A stretch of DNA of 64,000 nt from Mycolicibacterium vinylchloridicum (GTDB lineage Bacteria > Actinomycetota > Actinomycetes > Mycobacteriales > Mycobacteriaceae), in assembly GCF_013404075.1 (NCBI RefSeq), contig NZ_JACBJQ010000027.1, forward strand, positions 24,129 to 88,128. Reading direction: 5' to 3'. The position numbers and the translations under genes are program-made. This document shows, in pieces, positions 18,066-27,567 of the stretch; position 1 is the first letter of the stretch; the number at the start of each line of letters is the position of its first letter. The notes below the pieces were generated by a model. That model was not told where the DNA came from. It did no database searches and was given only the letters and a program-made list of their open reading frames with translations.

Positions 18066-18676
18066 ATCGCAACATCTATCGGGCCTCGGCCCTGGCAGCT
18101 GGATTGGTCGGGTACAGCTTCACCGCCGGCCTCGAGGTGCCGGGCCGGCGTCATCCCGTGGTGCAAGGAGTACTGGGCACCGCGTTGGCGGTCGCAATGC
18201 GGGCGCCGCTGGGGTTGCGGCCTCCCACGCTGTGGTCGGGACTGCGGTTGGGTGGGGCGGCCGCGGCTGCGGTGGCGGCCGCTGTCGCGGCGACCACGGC
18301 CATTCCCCGCGTGCGGGCGGCGATGATCGACCGCGACCTTCCGGCGAACGCGTGGCAATGGCTTGCCTTCGAGATTCCGGTCGGCACCGTGTGGTCTGAG
18401 GAGATGGCATTCCGTGCGGCGCTGGGCACCGTCGCGGACGCCGCCTTCGGGCCAGGGGGCGGCCGGTTGCTGCAGGCGGCGGCCTTCGGCCTTTCGCACA
18501 TTCACGATGCCAAGGTCACCGCCGAGCCGGTCGTCGGCACCGTACTGGTGACGGGATTGGCCGGGTGGGTGTTCGGCTGGCTTGCCGAGCGGTCGGGCAG
18601 CATGGTGGCCCCGGTGCTGGCACACCTGGCGATCAACGAGGCCGGGGCGGTGGCCGCACTTCTCGTCCAGCGTTAG
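18062..18676 (+). CDS. CPBP family intramembrane metalloprotease
   Basis: A 204-residue membrane protein with several hydrophobic helices. It carries the three CPBP (Abi/CAAX-like) motifs in order: EEMAFR (EExxxR, about residue 112), FGLSHIH (FxxxH type, about 142) and HLAIN (HxxxN type, about 190). The substrate is unknown. Start GTG 18062 overlaps the stop of the upstream hydrolase (GTGA). Its stop overlaps by four bases the stop of the convergent F420-type oxidoreductase gene. Confidence 0.87.
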   Translation: MNRNIYRASALAAGLVGYSFTAGLEVPGRRHPVVQGVLGTALAVAMRAPLGLRPPTLWSGLRLGGAAAAAVAAAVAATTAIPRVRAAMIDRDLPANAWQWLAFEIPVGTVWSEEMAFRAALGTVADAAFGPGGGRLLQAAAFGLSHIHDAKVTAEPVVGTVLVTGLAGWVFGWLAERSGSMVAPVLAHLAINEAGAVAALLVQR

Positions 18677-19095
18677 TCGGCCGTCGTCGGGACATCCCGG
18701 CTGTAGGGCACCAGGTCGTGCGGCTCGGTGTCGGTGTCGTCGATGCCGAAACTGATGATCCGCTTGGGGGTGATCCGGATCAGGCCCGCGCCGTCGGGTG
18801 CCTCGGCCTGTTCGGCGGTGCCGCGGATTTCCAGGCAGCGCACCCGCCACGGGTTGCGTGAGGCGATGTCGTCGACGACGAACGCGACCGTGTTGTTGGT
18901 GGCGAGATTGCGGAACTTGCGGCTCTTGGCCATGTTGTAGCCGACCACGTCGATCGTGCCGAGCGCCTCGTTGTAGCTGAAGCCGACGGGGCTGTTCTGC
19001 AGTGTGCCATCCGGTGAGATGGTGGCGAGCCTGCCGAGGTCCGCCGAGTTCAGGTAATCGATTTCGTAGCGCTTGAAAGGCCCTGGAAATGACAT
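18673..19095 (-). CDS. PPOX-class F420-dependent oxidoreductase
   Basis: A 140-residue split-barrel flavin/deazaflavin-binding protein of the pyridoxamine-phosphate-oxidase-like superfamily. Typical segments: LGRLATISPDGTLQNSPVGF at the N-terminus, VGYNMAKSRKFRNL and NTVAFVVDD, then CLEIRGTAE. In mycobacteria most proteins of this shape use coenzyme F420 (inference). ATG 19095 has GTGAGG as a nearby ribosome-binding site; a GTG three codons upstream is an alternative. Confidence 0.85.
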   Translation of the reverse strand: MSFPGPFKRYEIDYLNSADLGRLATISPDGTLQNSPVGFSYNEALGTIDVVGYNMAKSRKFRNLATNNTVAFVVDDIASRNPWRVRCLEIRGTAEQAEAPDGAGLIRITPKRIISFGIDDTDTEPHDLVPYSRDVPTTAD

Positions 19096-19151
19096 GAGCC
19101 TCACGGTAGGACCTCAAGTTCGGTTGACGTCAAGGACGCATACTTGACGCC

Positions 19152-19544
19152 ATGCCCGCCCGCCAGAACGCCGACCCCGAAGCGACGGTGGCCGCCGTGC
19201 GCGCTGTGGCGCCCTGGCTGCGGGACGGGACCACGCCCGCCCCTGACCGCGCCGCGATCGCGTCGGCCGTGCGGCTCACAGCACGCACTCTGGCCACTCT
19301 GGCCCCAGGGGCCAGTGTGGAGGTCCGCGTCCCGCCTTTTGTTGCGGTGCAATGCATCTCCGGTCCCCGGCATACCCGCGGCACACCGCCGAACGTCGTC
19401 GAGACGGACCCCAGAACGTGGCTTCGGCTGGTGACAGGCCTGCTCGACGTCGACGAGGCGGCCAATCACGGGTCGCTGCGGCTGTCCGGGTCGCGGGCCG
19501 GCGAGGTCGCGGGGTGGCTGCCGATCGTGACACTCGGGGAGTAG
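19152..19544 (+). CDS. Sterol-carrier-type/DinB-associated small protein, function unknown
   Basis: A 130-residue cytosolic protein equivalent in position to the conserved gene before purF in M. tuberculosis. Databases label such proteins sterol carrier family, because the C-terminal part (PPFVAVQC, VVETDPRTWLRLVTG, GSLRLSGSRA) looks like an SCP2-like segment. The TDPRTWLRLVTG motif also occurs in mycothiol-dependent maleylpyruvate-isomerase-like proteins. No catalytic residue can be assigned. ATG 19152 gives a complete domain; purF follows after 93 bases. Confidence 0.7.
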   Translation: MPARQNADPEATVAAVRAVAPWLRDGTTPAPDRAAIASAVRLTARTLATLAPGASVEVRVPPFVAVQCISGPRHTRGTPPNVVETDPRTWLRLVTGLLDVDEAANHGSLRLSGSRAGEVAGWLPIVTLGE

Positions 19545-19637
19545 TCGGCGCGACACTCGGCGTTCAATTCCGCGTTTCCTGCCGATGGCCGTAAACTGGC
19601 TTACGTCACCGACCTGCGCCAGGGAGCAGCCCATATC

Positions 19638-21167
19638 GTGACCGAAGAACTGGAAAACCCACCTGCGGAAGAATGCGGCGTCTTCGGAGTCTGGGCACCG
19701 GGCGAAGATGTAGCGAAACTCACTTATTACGGCCTCTATGCGCTGCAACACAGAGGCCAGGAGGCGGCCGGTATCGCCGTCGCCGACGGATCTCAGGTGC
19801 TGGTCTTCAAGGATCTCGGTCTGGTCAGCCAGGTATTCGACGAGCAGACGCTGGCCGCGATGGAGGGCCACGTCGCCATCGGCCACTGCCGCTACTCGAC
19901 GACCGGCTCCACCACCTGGGAGAACGCTCAGCCGGTCTTCCGTAACACCGCGGCGGGCACCGGAGTCGCGTTGGGCCACAACGGAAATCTGGTCAACACC
20001 ACCGACTTGACGACGCGGGCCCGCGATGCCGGCCTGATCAACCCGCACATGCCGGGTGCGGCGACCACCGACTCCGACATCCTCGGGGCACTGCTGGCAC
20101 ACGGCGCAGCGGACTCCAGCATCGAGCAGGCCGCCCTCGAGCTGCTGCCCAGCGTCCGCGGCGCGTTCTGCCTGACCTTCATGGACGAGACCACGCTCTA
20201 CGCCGCCCGCGATCCGTTCGGGGTCCGCCCGCTGTCACTGGGCCGGCTCGACCGCGGCTGGGTGGTGGCCTCCGAAACCGCCGCCCTCGACATCGTCGGC
20301 GCCTCCTTCGTCCGTGACATCGAACCCGGTGAGCTACTGGCCATCGACGCCGACGGCGTCCGTTCCACCCGGTTCGCCAACCCGACTCCCAAGGGCTGCA
20401 TCTTCGAATACGTCTACCTGGCCCGGCCGGACAGCACGCTGGTCGGCCGCTCGGTGCATGCCACCCGCGTCGACATCGGCCGCCGGCTGGCCAAGGAGAA
20501 GCCGGTCGAGGCCGACCTGGTGATCGGTGTGCCGGAGTCCGGCACACCCGCCGCTGTCGGCTACGCGCAGGAATCCGGTATCCCGTTCGGCCAGGGCCTG
20601 ATGAAGAACGCTTACGTCGGGCGCACGTTCATCCAGCCGTCGCAGACGATCCGGCAACTGGGTATCCGGCTCAAGCTCAACCCGCTCAAGGAGGTGATCC
20701 GCGGTAAGCGGCTCATCGTCGTCGACGACTCGATCGTCCGCGGCAACACCCAGCGGGCCCTGATCCGGATGCTGCGGGAAGCGGGCGCCGTCGAGGTGCA
20801 CGTGCGCATCGCGTCACCGCCGGTGAAGTGGCCGTGCTTCTACGGCATCGACTTCGCCACCCCGGCCGAGCTCATCGCCAACGCGGTCGACAACGAGGGC
20901 GAGATGCTCGAAGCGGTGCGGCACGCGATCGGCGCCGACTCGCTGAGCTACATCTCCCAGCAAGGCATGATCGCGGCCACCGAACAGCCGCCAACCCGGT
21001 TGTGCTGCGCCTGTTTTGACGGCAACTATCCGATCGAGCTTCCGGGCGAGACGGCACTGGGCAAGAACGTCGTCGAGCACATGCTCGCCACCGCCGCCCG
21101 CACCGGCCTCCCGATCCAGCCGGTGGCCGCCGACAACGACAACGTCTCCGCGCTCAGTCGCCCTTAG
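19638..21167 (+). CDS. purF: Amidophosphoribosyltransferase
   Basis: Glutamine PRPP amidotransferase of 509 residues, the first committed step of purine synthesis. A short propeptide (about 12 residues) precedes the catalytic Cys13 in AEECGVFGVW. The glutaminase half includes GHCRYSTTGS and GHNGNLVN. The PRPP-binding loop VVDDSIVRGNT is at about residue 355. The C-terminal RLCCACFDGNYPIELP cysteines are those of the Bacillus-type enzyme that binds a 4Fe-4S cluster. The start is GTG 19638. The 3' end overlaps the convergent NAD(P)-binding gene by 14 bases. Confidence 0.97.
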   Translation: MTEELENPPAEECGVFGVWAPGEDVAKLTYYGLYALQHRGQEAAGIAVADGSQVLVFKDLGLVSQVFDEQTLAAMEGHVAIGHCRYSTTGSTTWENAQPVFRNTAAGTGVALGHNGNLVNTTDLTTRARDAGLINPHMPGAATTDSDILGALLAHGAADSSIEQAALELLPSVRGAFCLTFMDETTLYAARDPFGVRPLSLGRLDRGWVVASETAALDIVGASFVRDIEPGELLAIDADGVRSTRFANPTPKGCIFEYVYLARPDSTLVGRSVHATRVDIGRRLAKEKPVEADLVIGVPESGTPAAVGYAQESGIPFGQGLMKNAYVGRTFIQPSQTIRQLGIRLKLNPLKEVIRGKRLIVVDDSIVRGNTQRALIRMLREAGAVEVHVRIASPPVKWPCFYGIDFATPAELIANAVDNEGEMLEAVRHAIGADSLSYISQQGMIAATEQPPTRLCCACFDGNYPIELPGETALGKNVVEHMLATAARTGLPIQPVAADNDNVSALSRP

Positions 21168-22179
21168 CGGTCCGGCGATTCAGCGGTCGTGAGGGCCCGG
21201 CCCACGGCGGATCGCTCGGCAGCTGCGCGGCAACGTCGGTGTCCCAGCTTGGCTCGCGTTCGGCGCGGGCCAATGCCTCCGAGACCGCCAGCCGATACGG
21301 CGTCAGCCCCGCGGCCGGCCGGTCGATGATCGTGTCGACGTCGTGGTTGGCCATCACGGCATTGCAGTGCAGGGATTCGACGAGCGGCCGGGCCAGCCCG
21401 GACGGGATGGGCGTCACCAGACCCACCCACAACGAGGCGATCCGCGGGGTCAGCACCGGCAGGACCAAGATGCGCCGCCGGGCCAGCCCGGCGACTTCGG
21501 CGTAGATCTGCATCATGTCGCCGTACTCGAGGATGTCGGGGCCACCGACGTCCCACGCGCGCGAGGTCGGCACCGTGGCGGTGGCGGCCGCCGCCAGGTA
21601 GTGCAGCATGTCGCCGATCGCGATCGGCTGAATCTTGTTGTGCACCCACTTCGGCGTCGTCATCACCGGCAGCCGGTTGGTGAGGTGACGGATCATCTCG
21701 AAGGATGCCGAACCCGAACCCACCACGACACCGGCCTGGAGCACGACGGTTTCGACGCCGGAGCCGATGAGGATGTCACCGACGGCGGTGCGTGACGCGA
21801 GATGTGTTGATAATTCCGTCCCTTCGGGGTGCAGACCGCTGAGATAGACGATGCGCCGGACGCCGGTGCGGCGGGCGGCGGCGGCGACGTTGTGAGCGGC
21901 ACGACGTTCTTCGGCGGCGAAATCGGAGGAGGTGCCCATCGAATGCACCAGGTAGTAGACGACGTCGACATCGGTGAAAGCCTCGGTGAGCGAGGCGGCG
22001 TCGCTCAGATCGCCGCGGACGACCTCGATGCTGTCCCGCCACGGCACGCCCGCGAGCTTCTCGGGGGTGCGGGCCAGCGCACGCACGGCGAACCCGTCGT
22101 CCAGAAGTCGTGGGACCAGCCGGCCCCCGATGTAGCCGGTGGCACCGGTCACCAAGCATCGAGTTCGCTGCGCCGACAT
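21154..22179 (-). CDS. NAD(P)-binding epimerase-like protein (atypical SDR)
   Basis: A 341-residue atypical SDR with the nucleotide-binding motif TGATGYIGG near residue 10, then VVRGDLSD, VYYLVHSM and RRIVYLSGLH. The YxxxK pair typical of catalytic SDRs is replaced, as in NmrA/YwnB-like proteins, so a redox or sensing role is possible. The C-terminal third is rich in Pro/Arg. ATG 22179 has a strong ribosome binding site (GGAGGA). Its coding end overlaps the purF 3' end. Confidence 0.83.
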   Translation of the reverse strand: MSAQRTRCLVTGATGYIGGRLVPRLLDDGFAVRALARTPEKLAGVPWRDSIEVVRGDLSDAASLTEAFTDVDVVYYLVHSMGTSSDFAAEERRAAHNVAAAARRTGVRRIVYLSGLHPEGTELSTHLASRTAVGDILIGSGVETVVLQAGVVVGSGSASFEMIRHLTNRLPVMTTPKWVHNKIQPIAIGDMLHYLAAAATATVPTSRAWDVGGPDILEYGDMMQIYAEVAGLARRRILVLPVLTPRIASLWVGLVTPIPSGLARPLVESLHCNAVMANHDVDTIIDRPAAGLTPYRLAVSEALARAEREPSWDTDVAAQLPSDPPWAGPSRPLNRRTAKGD

Positions 22180-22235
22180 AGGTCCTCCGTCCGACGAATC
22201 CACCGTACGGATCCGATGACCGCAAGGATTGCCAG

Positions 22236-22670
22236 TTATTCGAACGGGCAACCAGGATTGGGCATGTCCACGGCCAGCGGGCTGCCCTCCGGCTTGATGT
22301 AGAGCACCCACATGACCACCGGGACGGGGCCTTCGTTGCGGCCCTCGTGCACGTAGCCCGTGCCGCTGCCCTCGCTGATGGAGTCGCCTGCGTTGTACAC
22401 ACCGTCCACCGAGCAGTCGCCGTCGTAGTGGGTCAAGGTGCCCTGTTTGATCACCCCGAACACCTGTCCGGGGTGGTAATGCCACCCCGTGGTGCCGCCC
22501 GGGGCGATGGTGAGTTCACGGGTGACGAAGTCCTTGCCGTTGAGCGTGGACTGGACCATGGTGGTCGCTTCGATGCCGGCGCTCGGCGTGGCCGCGGCGG
22601 AACCGGGGGCCAGCACGGCCACGGCGACGACGACGGGCAGCACCCCTGGCAACCACTGCAACGGCCTCAT
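22236..22670 (-). CDS. Secreted cupin-domain protein
   Basis: A 144-residue protein with a signal peptide (MRPLQWLPGVLPVVVAVAVL, cleavage after GSAAA) and a single cupin barrel. The metal-binding set is visible as WHYHPGQ (two His) with a later YVHEGRN His. Two cysteines (DCSVDG and NPGCPF) could form a disulfide outside the membrane. The ligand is unknown. ATG 22670 begins a complete signal peptide. The start lies 29 bases from that of the divergent DUF2461 gene. Confidence 0.8.
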   Translation of the reverse strand: MRPLQWLPGVLPVVVAVAVLAPGSAAATPSAGIEATTMVQSTLNGKDFVTRELTIAPGGTTGWHYHPGQVFGVIKQGTLTHYDGDCSVDGVYNAGDSISEGSGTGYVHEGRNEGPVPVVMWVLYIKPEGSPLAVDMPNPGCPFE

Positions 22671-22699
22671 GGATGAACAGGGTGTCACACAATGTTCGG

Positions 22700-23317
22700 A
22701 TGGCGTTTCACGGATGGCCCATCGAAGCGGTCGAGTTCTACGAGGGCCTCGAGGCCGACAACTCCAAGGTGTACTGGACCGAACACCGGGCGGTCTACGA
22801 CCGCAAGGTGAAGGCACCCATGGAGGAACTGCTGGCCGAACTGGCCGACGAGTTCGGCGCGGGCACGCTGTTTCGGCCCTACCGCGATGTGCGGTTCAGT
22901 GCCGACAAAGTCCCGTACAAAACCAACTGCGCGGCGCGGATCGGGTCCGGGTACGTGTCGTTCTCGGCCGACGGGCTCTCGGTGGGCAGCGGTCTGTACA
23001 TGCCCGACGCGGCAGCGCTGACCCGCTACCGCGAAGCCGTCGACGACAAGAAGGCCGGTGCCGAGCTCGCCGGGATCGTCGCGACGCTGCACGACGGCGG
23101 CTACGACACGATGGCCCACGAGGTGCTCAAGACCGCGCCGAGGGGATATCCGAAGGACCATCCGCGCATCGAGCTGCTCCGCCACAAGGGCATCGCGATG
23201 ATGAAGACCTTTCCTGTCGGTGCCTGGCTCGGCACGCGCGCGGCCAAGGACCGGGTCGTCACCACCCTGCGGGCCGGGGCGCCGCTGCGCGAGTGGCTGG
23301 CTCGTAACGTCGGCTGA
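22700..23317 (+). CDS. DUF2461/TIGR02453 family protein
   Basis: A 205-residue protein of the DUF2461 (TIGR02453) family of unknown function. Features: FYEGLEADNSKVYWTEHR near the start, FRPYRDVRFSADKVPYK in the middle and VGAWLGTRAAKDRVV near the end. ATG 22700 (MAFHGWP) is preferred over ATG 22673, which would leave only two bases from the divergent cupin start. No catalytic motif or membrane segment is seen. Confidence 0.8.
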   Translation: MAFHGWPIEAVEFYEGLEADNSKVYWTEHRAVYDRKVKAPMEELLAELADEFGAGTLFRPYRDVRFSADKVPYKTNCAARIGSGYVSFSADGLSVGSGLYMPDAAALTRYREAVDDKKAGAELAGIVATLHDGGYDTMAHEVLKTAPRGYPKDHPRIELLRHKGIAMMKTFPVGAWLGTRAAKDRVVTTLRAGAPLREWLARNVG

Positions 23318-23364
23318 CGACGGCCCGTATCGGGCGGAGTCGGGGACCGGTAGCCTTATGCGCG

Positions 23365-24435
<1,071 letters not shown>

Positions 24436-24450
24436 CGGACCGGAGGCGGC

Positions 24451-24636
24451 TCAGGGCCGCCAGTCGTCCTCGTCGGCCCACGAGTCGTCGACCAACCCGT
24501 TCTCTGACTTTTCGGGTTCGCTCCCGCCCGAGCCTGCCAGCTCCTTACGGAGCCGATCGACATCGATCTGCGGAGAGCTGTATTTCAGCTCCCGAGCAAC
24601 CTTGGTCTGCTTTGCCTTAGCCCGGCCGCGGCCCAT
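24451..24636 (-). CDS. DUF3073 family small protein
   Basis: A 61-residue actinobacterial protein of DUF3073. It has a basic N-terminus (MGRGRAKAKQTKVARELKY) and an acidic C-terminus (DDSWADEDDWRP), with no hydrophobic core visible, suggesting a nucleic-acid- or partner-binding peptide. Function unknown. It has a strongly G-rich leader (GAGGGGGTTCCCCC just upstream of ATG 24636), which provides the ribosome binding site. Confidence 0.88.
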   Translation of the reverse strand: MGRGRAKAKQTKVARELKYSSPQIDVDRLRKELAGSGGSEPEKSENGLVDDSWADEDDWRP

Positions 24637-24773
24637 GGGGGAACCCCCTCGCGCAATAACGGAGCGGCCCGGGATGCAGGCGGCTCCGATCTGTGTATTG
24701 GTTATTGTCCTGCCAACACCTTACCGTGCCCGACTGCGATGTGCTGGCAGGCCCGTTCGGCCGATGGGCAACG

Positions 24774-25865
24774 TCACAGCACGCCGCGGCGCAGGCGCTC
24801 CACCGCCAGCCGCCCGGCGCCCACCGCATCGGTCGGCGGCAGCGAGTCGGCGTCGATCTCGGCGGCCACCTCGTGCTCGCCGCCCGTGGTCAGGGCGGTA
24901 TCGGCCGGAATGCCCCGCTTCACCAGAGCCAGCGCGATCGGACCGAGGTCGACGTGATCGACGACCGTGCCCAGCCGGCCCACGACACGCCCACCGGCCA
25001 GTAGCGGGTCGCCGGTGGCCGGGCGGTCGCCGGACCCGTCGAGGTGCACGAGGACCAGCATCCGGGGTGGCTTTCCCAGGTTGTGGACGCGGGCCACGGT
25101 CTCCTGACCGCGATAGCAGCCCTTGTCGAGGTGCACAGCCCCCTGCCCTGGTCCGCCGATCCAGCCCGCTTCATGCGGGATGGTCCGTTCGTCGGTGTCC
25201 ACGCCCAGCCGGGGGCGTTGGGCGGCGACCCGGTGGGCCTCGTACGCCCATACTCCCGCGCGGCGGACCCCGGCGGCTTCCAAGCGGGCCATCCAGTCGG
25301 CGGTGTCGGCCCGCGGCACCAGGAGGTCGAGTTCGATCTGGCCGGGTTCGGCGGGCATCCGGCGCACGAAACCACCGCTGCTGAGTGGGACGGCCGCCGA
25401 CTCGGCGGGCAGTTCGGCCAGGCCGAGGACCGCCAGAACAGCGGGGTCGGCCAGGCGCGGACCGAGCAGCGAGAGCACCGCGAGGTCGGCGGCCGCGGGG
25501 GCGACGTCGGACCAGAACACCATCTTGCGCAGATAGGCCAGTAGCGGCTCGCCCCGTGAGCCCTCGGTGTCGAGGTAGGTGACACCGTCCAGCTCGGTCT
25601 GCACCCAGTGATCCTCGACACGGCCCTGCCCGTCGAGGCTCAGATTCTCCGTCGACGTGCCGTCGGGCAGCTCGATGACGTGCTGGCTCGAGATCGAGTG
25701 CAGCCAGCTGCGCCGGTCGGCTCCGGTCAGCGCGAGGACGGCGCGGTTGGACCGATCCACCACGACGGCGTCATGTGCGGCAGAGCGCTGTTCGCCGAAC
25801 GGATCGCCGTAGTGCCAGATCGCGCCGGCATCGGGAGAGTTGTCAGGGGCGGGGACGGCTGACAC
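24774..25865 (-). CDS. Folate-binding YgfZ-like Fe-S protein maturation factor
   Basis: A 363-residue GcvT-fold protein of the YgfZ family, which aids Fe-S cluster assembly or repair using tetrahydrofolate. The family signature KGCYRGQE is present (about residue 236), preceded by PHEAGW. A GRLGTVVDH segment near the C-terminus marks the last beta-barrel domain. GTG 25865 is the start. It is divergent from the aminodeoxychorismate-lyase-like gene 38 bases away, a folate-linked pairing seen in mycobacteria. Confidence 0.88.
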   Translation of the reverse strand: MSAVPAPDNSPDAGAIWHYGDPFGEQRSAAHDAVVVDRSNRAVLALTGADRRSWLHSISSQHVIELPDGTSTENLSLDGQGRVEDHWVQTELDGVTYLDTEGSRGEPLLAYLRKMVFWSDVAPAAADLAVLSLLGPRLADPAVLAVLGLAELPAESAAVPLSSGGFVRRMPAEPGQIELDLLVPRADTADWMARLEAAGVRRAGVWAYEAHRVAAQRPRLGVDTDERTIPHEAGWIGGPGQGAVHLDKGCYRGQETVARVHNLGKPPRMLVLVHLDGSGDRPATGDPLLAGGRVVGRLGTVVDHVDLGPIALALVKRGIPADTALTTGGEHEVAAEIDADSLPPTDAVGAGRLAVERLRRGVL

Positions 25866-25903
25866 ACATCAACTCTACGGGGCTGCCAGTACGCTGTGAC
25901 CCC

Positions 25904-26788
25904 ATGCCTGATATGCCGAGCAGCCTGTCGGTGCTCGTCACGCTCGACGGCGAGGTGTGCGATCCGGCCCAGCCGCTGCTGTTCGCCGACGACCTGGCCG
26001 CCGTGCGCGGTGACGGCGTTTTCGAGACGCTGCTGGTCCGCGACGGCCGTGCCTGCCTGGTGGAAGAACACCTCTATCGGCTGGTTCAGTCGGCCAGGAT
26101 GATGGACCTGCCCGAGCCGGACCTGGCCGCCTGGCGGCGGGCCATCGGTATCGCGGTCGGGCAGTGGACGTCCGCCGAGGAGGCCGCCCTGCGGCTGGTC
26201 TACAGCCGCGGCCGTGAGCACGGCACCGCGCCGACGGCCTATCTGACGGTCAATCCGCTGCCGGCGCGGGTTGGCGCGACCCGGCGGGACGGGATCGCCG
26301 CGCTGCTACTCGACCGCGGGCTACCCGCCACCGGGGTCGACTCCATGCCCTGGCTGGTGGCCGGCGCCAAGACGCTGTCCTACGCGGTGAACATGGCCGC
26401 GCTGCGGTACGCCGCCGAAAAGGGCGCCGGTGACGTGATCTTCGTCAGCTCCGACGGATATCTACTCGAGGGACCGCGGTCGACGGTGGTGATCGCCACC
26501 GACGACGGTTCCGGCGGGACATGCTTTCTCACCCCGCCGCCGTGGTATCCGATCCTGCGGGGAACGACTCAGCAGGCGCTGTTCCAGGTCGCCAGGGACA
26601 AGGGCTACGACTGCGACTACCGCGCGCTGAAGCCATCGGATCTACTTGATGCCCAAGGGGTTTGGCTGGTGTCCAGCATCACTCTCGGGGCCAGGGTGCA
26701 CACCCTCGATGGACATCCCTTGCGGCCCAACAGGCTGGCGGCCGAGGTGACCGCGCTGGTTGACGCCGCGATTGTCTGCGATCGCTGA
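25904..26788 (+). CDS. Class IV PLP-dependent aminodeoxychorismate lyase-like enzyme
   Basis: A 294-residue fold-type IV PLP enzyme that most likely forms p-aminobenzoate from aminodeoxychorismate (folate pathway); branched-chain or D-amino acid aminotransferases share the fold. The PLP lysine is in AGAKTLSYAVNM (about residue 156), the phosphate-binding region in LEGPRSTVV, and GDGVFETLLVRDG at the N-terminus is typical. ATG 25904 is chosen because the longer upstream frame runs into the divergent gene. Proximity to YgfZ supports a folate link. Confidence 0.85.
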   Translation: MPDMPSSLSVLVTLDGEVCDPAQPLLFADDLAAVRGDGVFETLLVRDGRACLVEEHLYRLVQSARMMDLPEPDLAAWRRAIGIAVGQWTSAEEAALRLVYSRGREHGTAPTAYLTVNPLPARVGATRRDGIAALLLDRGLPATGVDSMPWLVAGAKTLSYAVNMAALRYAAEKGAGDVIFVSSDGYLLEGPRSTVVIATDDGSGGTCFLTPPPWYPILRGTTQQALFQVARDKGYDCDYRALKPSDLLDAQGVWLVSSITLGARVHTLDGHPLRPNRLAAEVTALVDAAIVCDR

Positions 26789-26802
26789 AAAGCGAAAATC
26801 TG

Positions 26803-26832
26803 TTGGCACACCCGGTGTGGCGCGAGTACGGT
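26803..26832 (+). promoter_or_regulatory. SigA-like promoter of the mini-ORF unit
   Basis: TTGGCA at 26803-26808 and TACGGT at 26827-26832 (TANNNT), separated by 18 bases, fit a mycobacterial housekeeping promoter. Transcription would start near 26840, eight bases before a perfect Shine-Dalgarno. It lies just after the stop of the aminodeoxychorismate-lyase-like gene, so it would drive an independent short transcript. Confidence 0.55.
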
Positions 26833-26866
26833 CGGCCCTACACAGGGAAGGAGGTGGTCCGCGAAA

Positions 26867-26905
26867 TTGATAGCTTCTAGGACATGTGAGGTGGCTGCCA
26901 GCTAG
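26867..26905 (+). CDS. Mini-ORF of 12 codons (MIASRTCEVAAS)
   Basis: TTG start at 26867, stop TAG at 26903-26905, encoding 12 residues with a single Cys. It is preceded 11 bases earlier by AAGGAGGT, a full complement of the 16S rRNA tail and much stronger than sites elsewhere in the window. A second reading from GTG 26854 gives VVREIDSF and then stops. The spacing is slightly long, so start choice is open. The ORF overlaps the first hairpin of the transcript, so translation could change its folding. Confidence 0.4.
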   Translation: MIASRTCEVAAS

Positions 26906-26969
26906 CAGCACCAGGTGCGGTGGATTCACCTGCGCCCTGCGCGCGCTGGCGAATTCCCGGCAGCTACCC

Positions 26970-27016
26970 GGCCCCCGAGCTCTGGTTTGTCCAACCAGGT
27001 GAACGGCTCGGGGGCC
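26970..27016 (+). terminator. Strong GC-rich stem-loop (terminator-like)
   Basis: A perfect 11-bp stem pairs GGCCCCCGAGC (26970-26980) with GCTCGGGGGCC (27006-27016), and an inner 6-bp stem pairs CTGGTT with AACCAG around TGTCC. No clean T-tract follows (CATTTCTG), as is common in mycobacteria. It lies between the mini-ORF unit and the convergent lipoprotein gene and could serve both directions. Confidence 0.65.
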
Positions 27017-27044
27017 GCCCATTTCTGCAGACCTTTGTGCGGCC

Positions 27045-27392
27045 TCAGTGCTGCGGTGGCGCGGGCGCCAATGACGCGCACGCCTGCAGGCCCCTGTCCC
27101 ACACGGATTGATCGACACCGGGCGGCGCCGGCGGCTGACCGCCCTGCCCTTGCCCACCCGGACCGCCCTGCGGCGGCGGGCCGCCCGGCTGACCGCTCGG
27201 ACCACCTTGCGGCGGCGGCCCCTGAGTCGGTGCGGGGACACCGTTTTCAGTCATGCAGGCGACGAAGGGATCATCGGGTCCGCCCGGACTGCCCGGCGCG
27301 GCCTCACTCGACGGTGAGCAGGCCACCACCGTACCGATCACAGCAGCCCCCAGGGCGATCATCGCCCCGGCATGCAGCGGTCGCAGAATCAT
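27045..27392 (-). CDS. Pro/Gly-rich lipoprotein, paralogue of the next gene
   Basis: A 115-residue lipoprotein: hydrophobic start (AGAMIALGAAVIGTVV), lipobox VVAC with Cys about residue 24, then a Pro/Gly/Gln-rich linker (PPPQGGPSGQPGGPPPQGG). The ends are shared with the gene at 27568: FVACMTENGVP before the linker and PPGVDQSVWDRGLQACASL after it, giving two conserved Cys that may form a disulfide. ATG 27392 has GAAGGAG as ribosome binding site. Function unknown; probably anchored outside the membrane. Confidence 0.72.
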   Translation of the reverse strand: MILRPLHAGAMIALGAAVIGTVVACSPSSEAAPGSPGGPDDPFVACMTENGVPAPTQGPPPQGGPSGQPGGPPPQGGPGGQGQGGQPPAPPGVDQSVWDRGLQACASLAPAPPQH

Positions 27393-27537
27393 CGTCGTCT
27401 CCTTCTCGAAAGCGAAACCCGACGGTATGCACGCCGCGTAGGTGTGGATTAGCACCCGGCTGTGGGGTAGCTGTGAGCCACCCTGATCATCGAATCCGGT
27501 TTTGCCGAAAGGTTATTGACGAACCCCGGCAGGAGTG

Positions 27538-27558
27538 ACCCCGCTGTTCTTGCGGGGT
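27538..27558 (-). terminator. Stem-loop after the second lipoprotein gene
   Basis: ACCCCGC (27538-27544) pairs with GCGGGGT (27552-27558) around a seven-base loop. It lies 10 bases past the stop of the minus-strand lipoprotein gene at 27568 and may partly end the long sulfur/nitrobindin transcript before the last lipoprotein gene. No T-run follows. Confidence 0.4.
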
Positions 27559-27567
27559 TCACCGGGG

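Larger units (their letters stand above)
26840..27016 (+). ncRNA. Candidate structured short transcript with a 12-codon ORF
   Basis: Self-contained unit between convergent genes: promoter at 26803-26832, AAGGAGGT at 26848-26855, mini-ORF 26867-26905, then two hairpins and a terminator-like stem. Hairpin 1 (26891-26913) pairs GGT-G-GCTGC with GCAGC-ACC. Hairpin 2 (26912-26932) pairs CAGGTG with CACCTG. The terminal stem is at 26970-27016. Neither flanking gene explains it. It could be a small RNA, a small-protein mRNA or a ribosome-responsive regulator. I do not recognise it as a named Rfam family. Confidence 0.5.
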
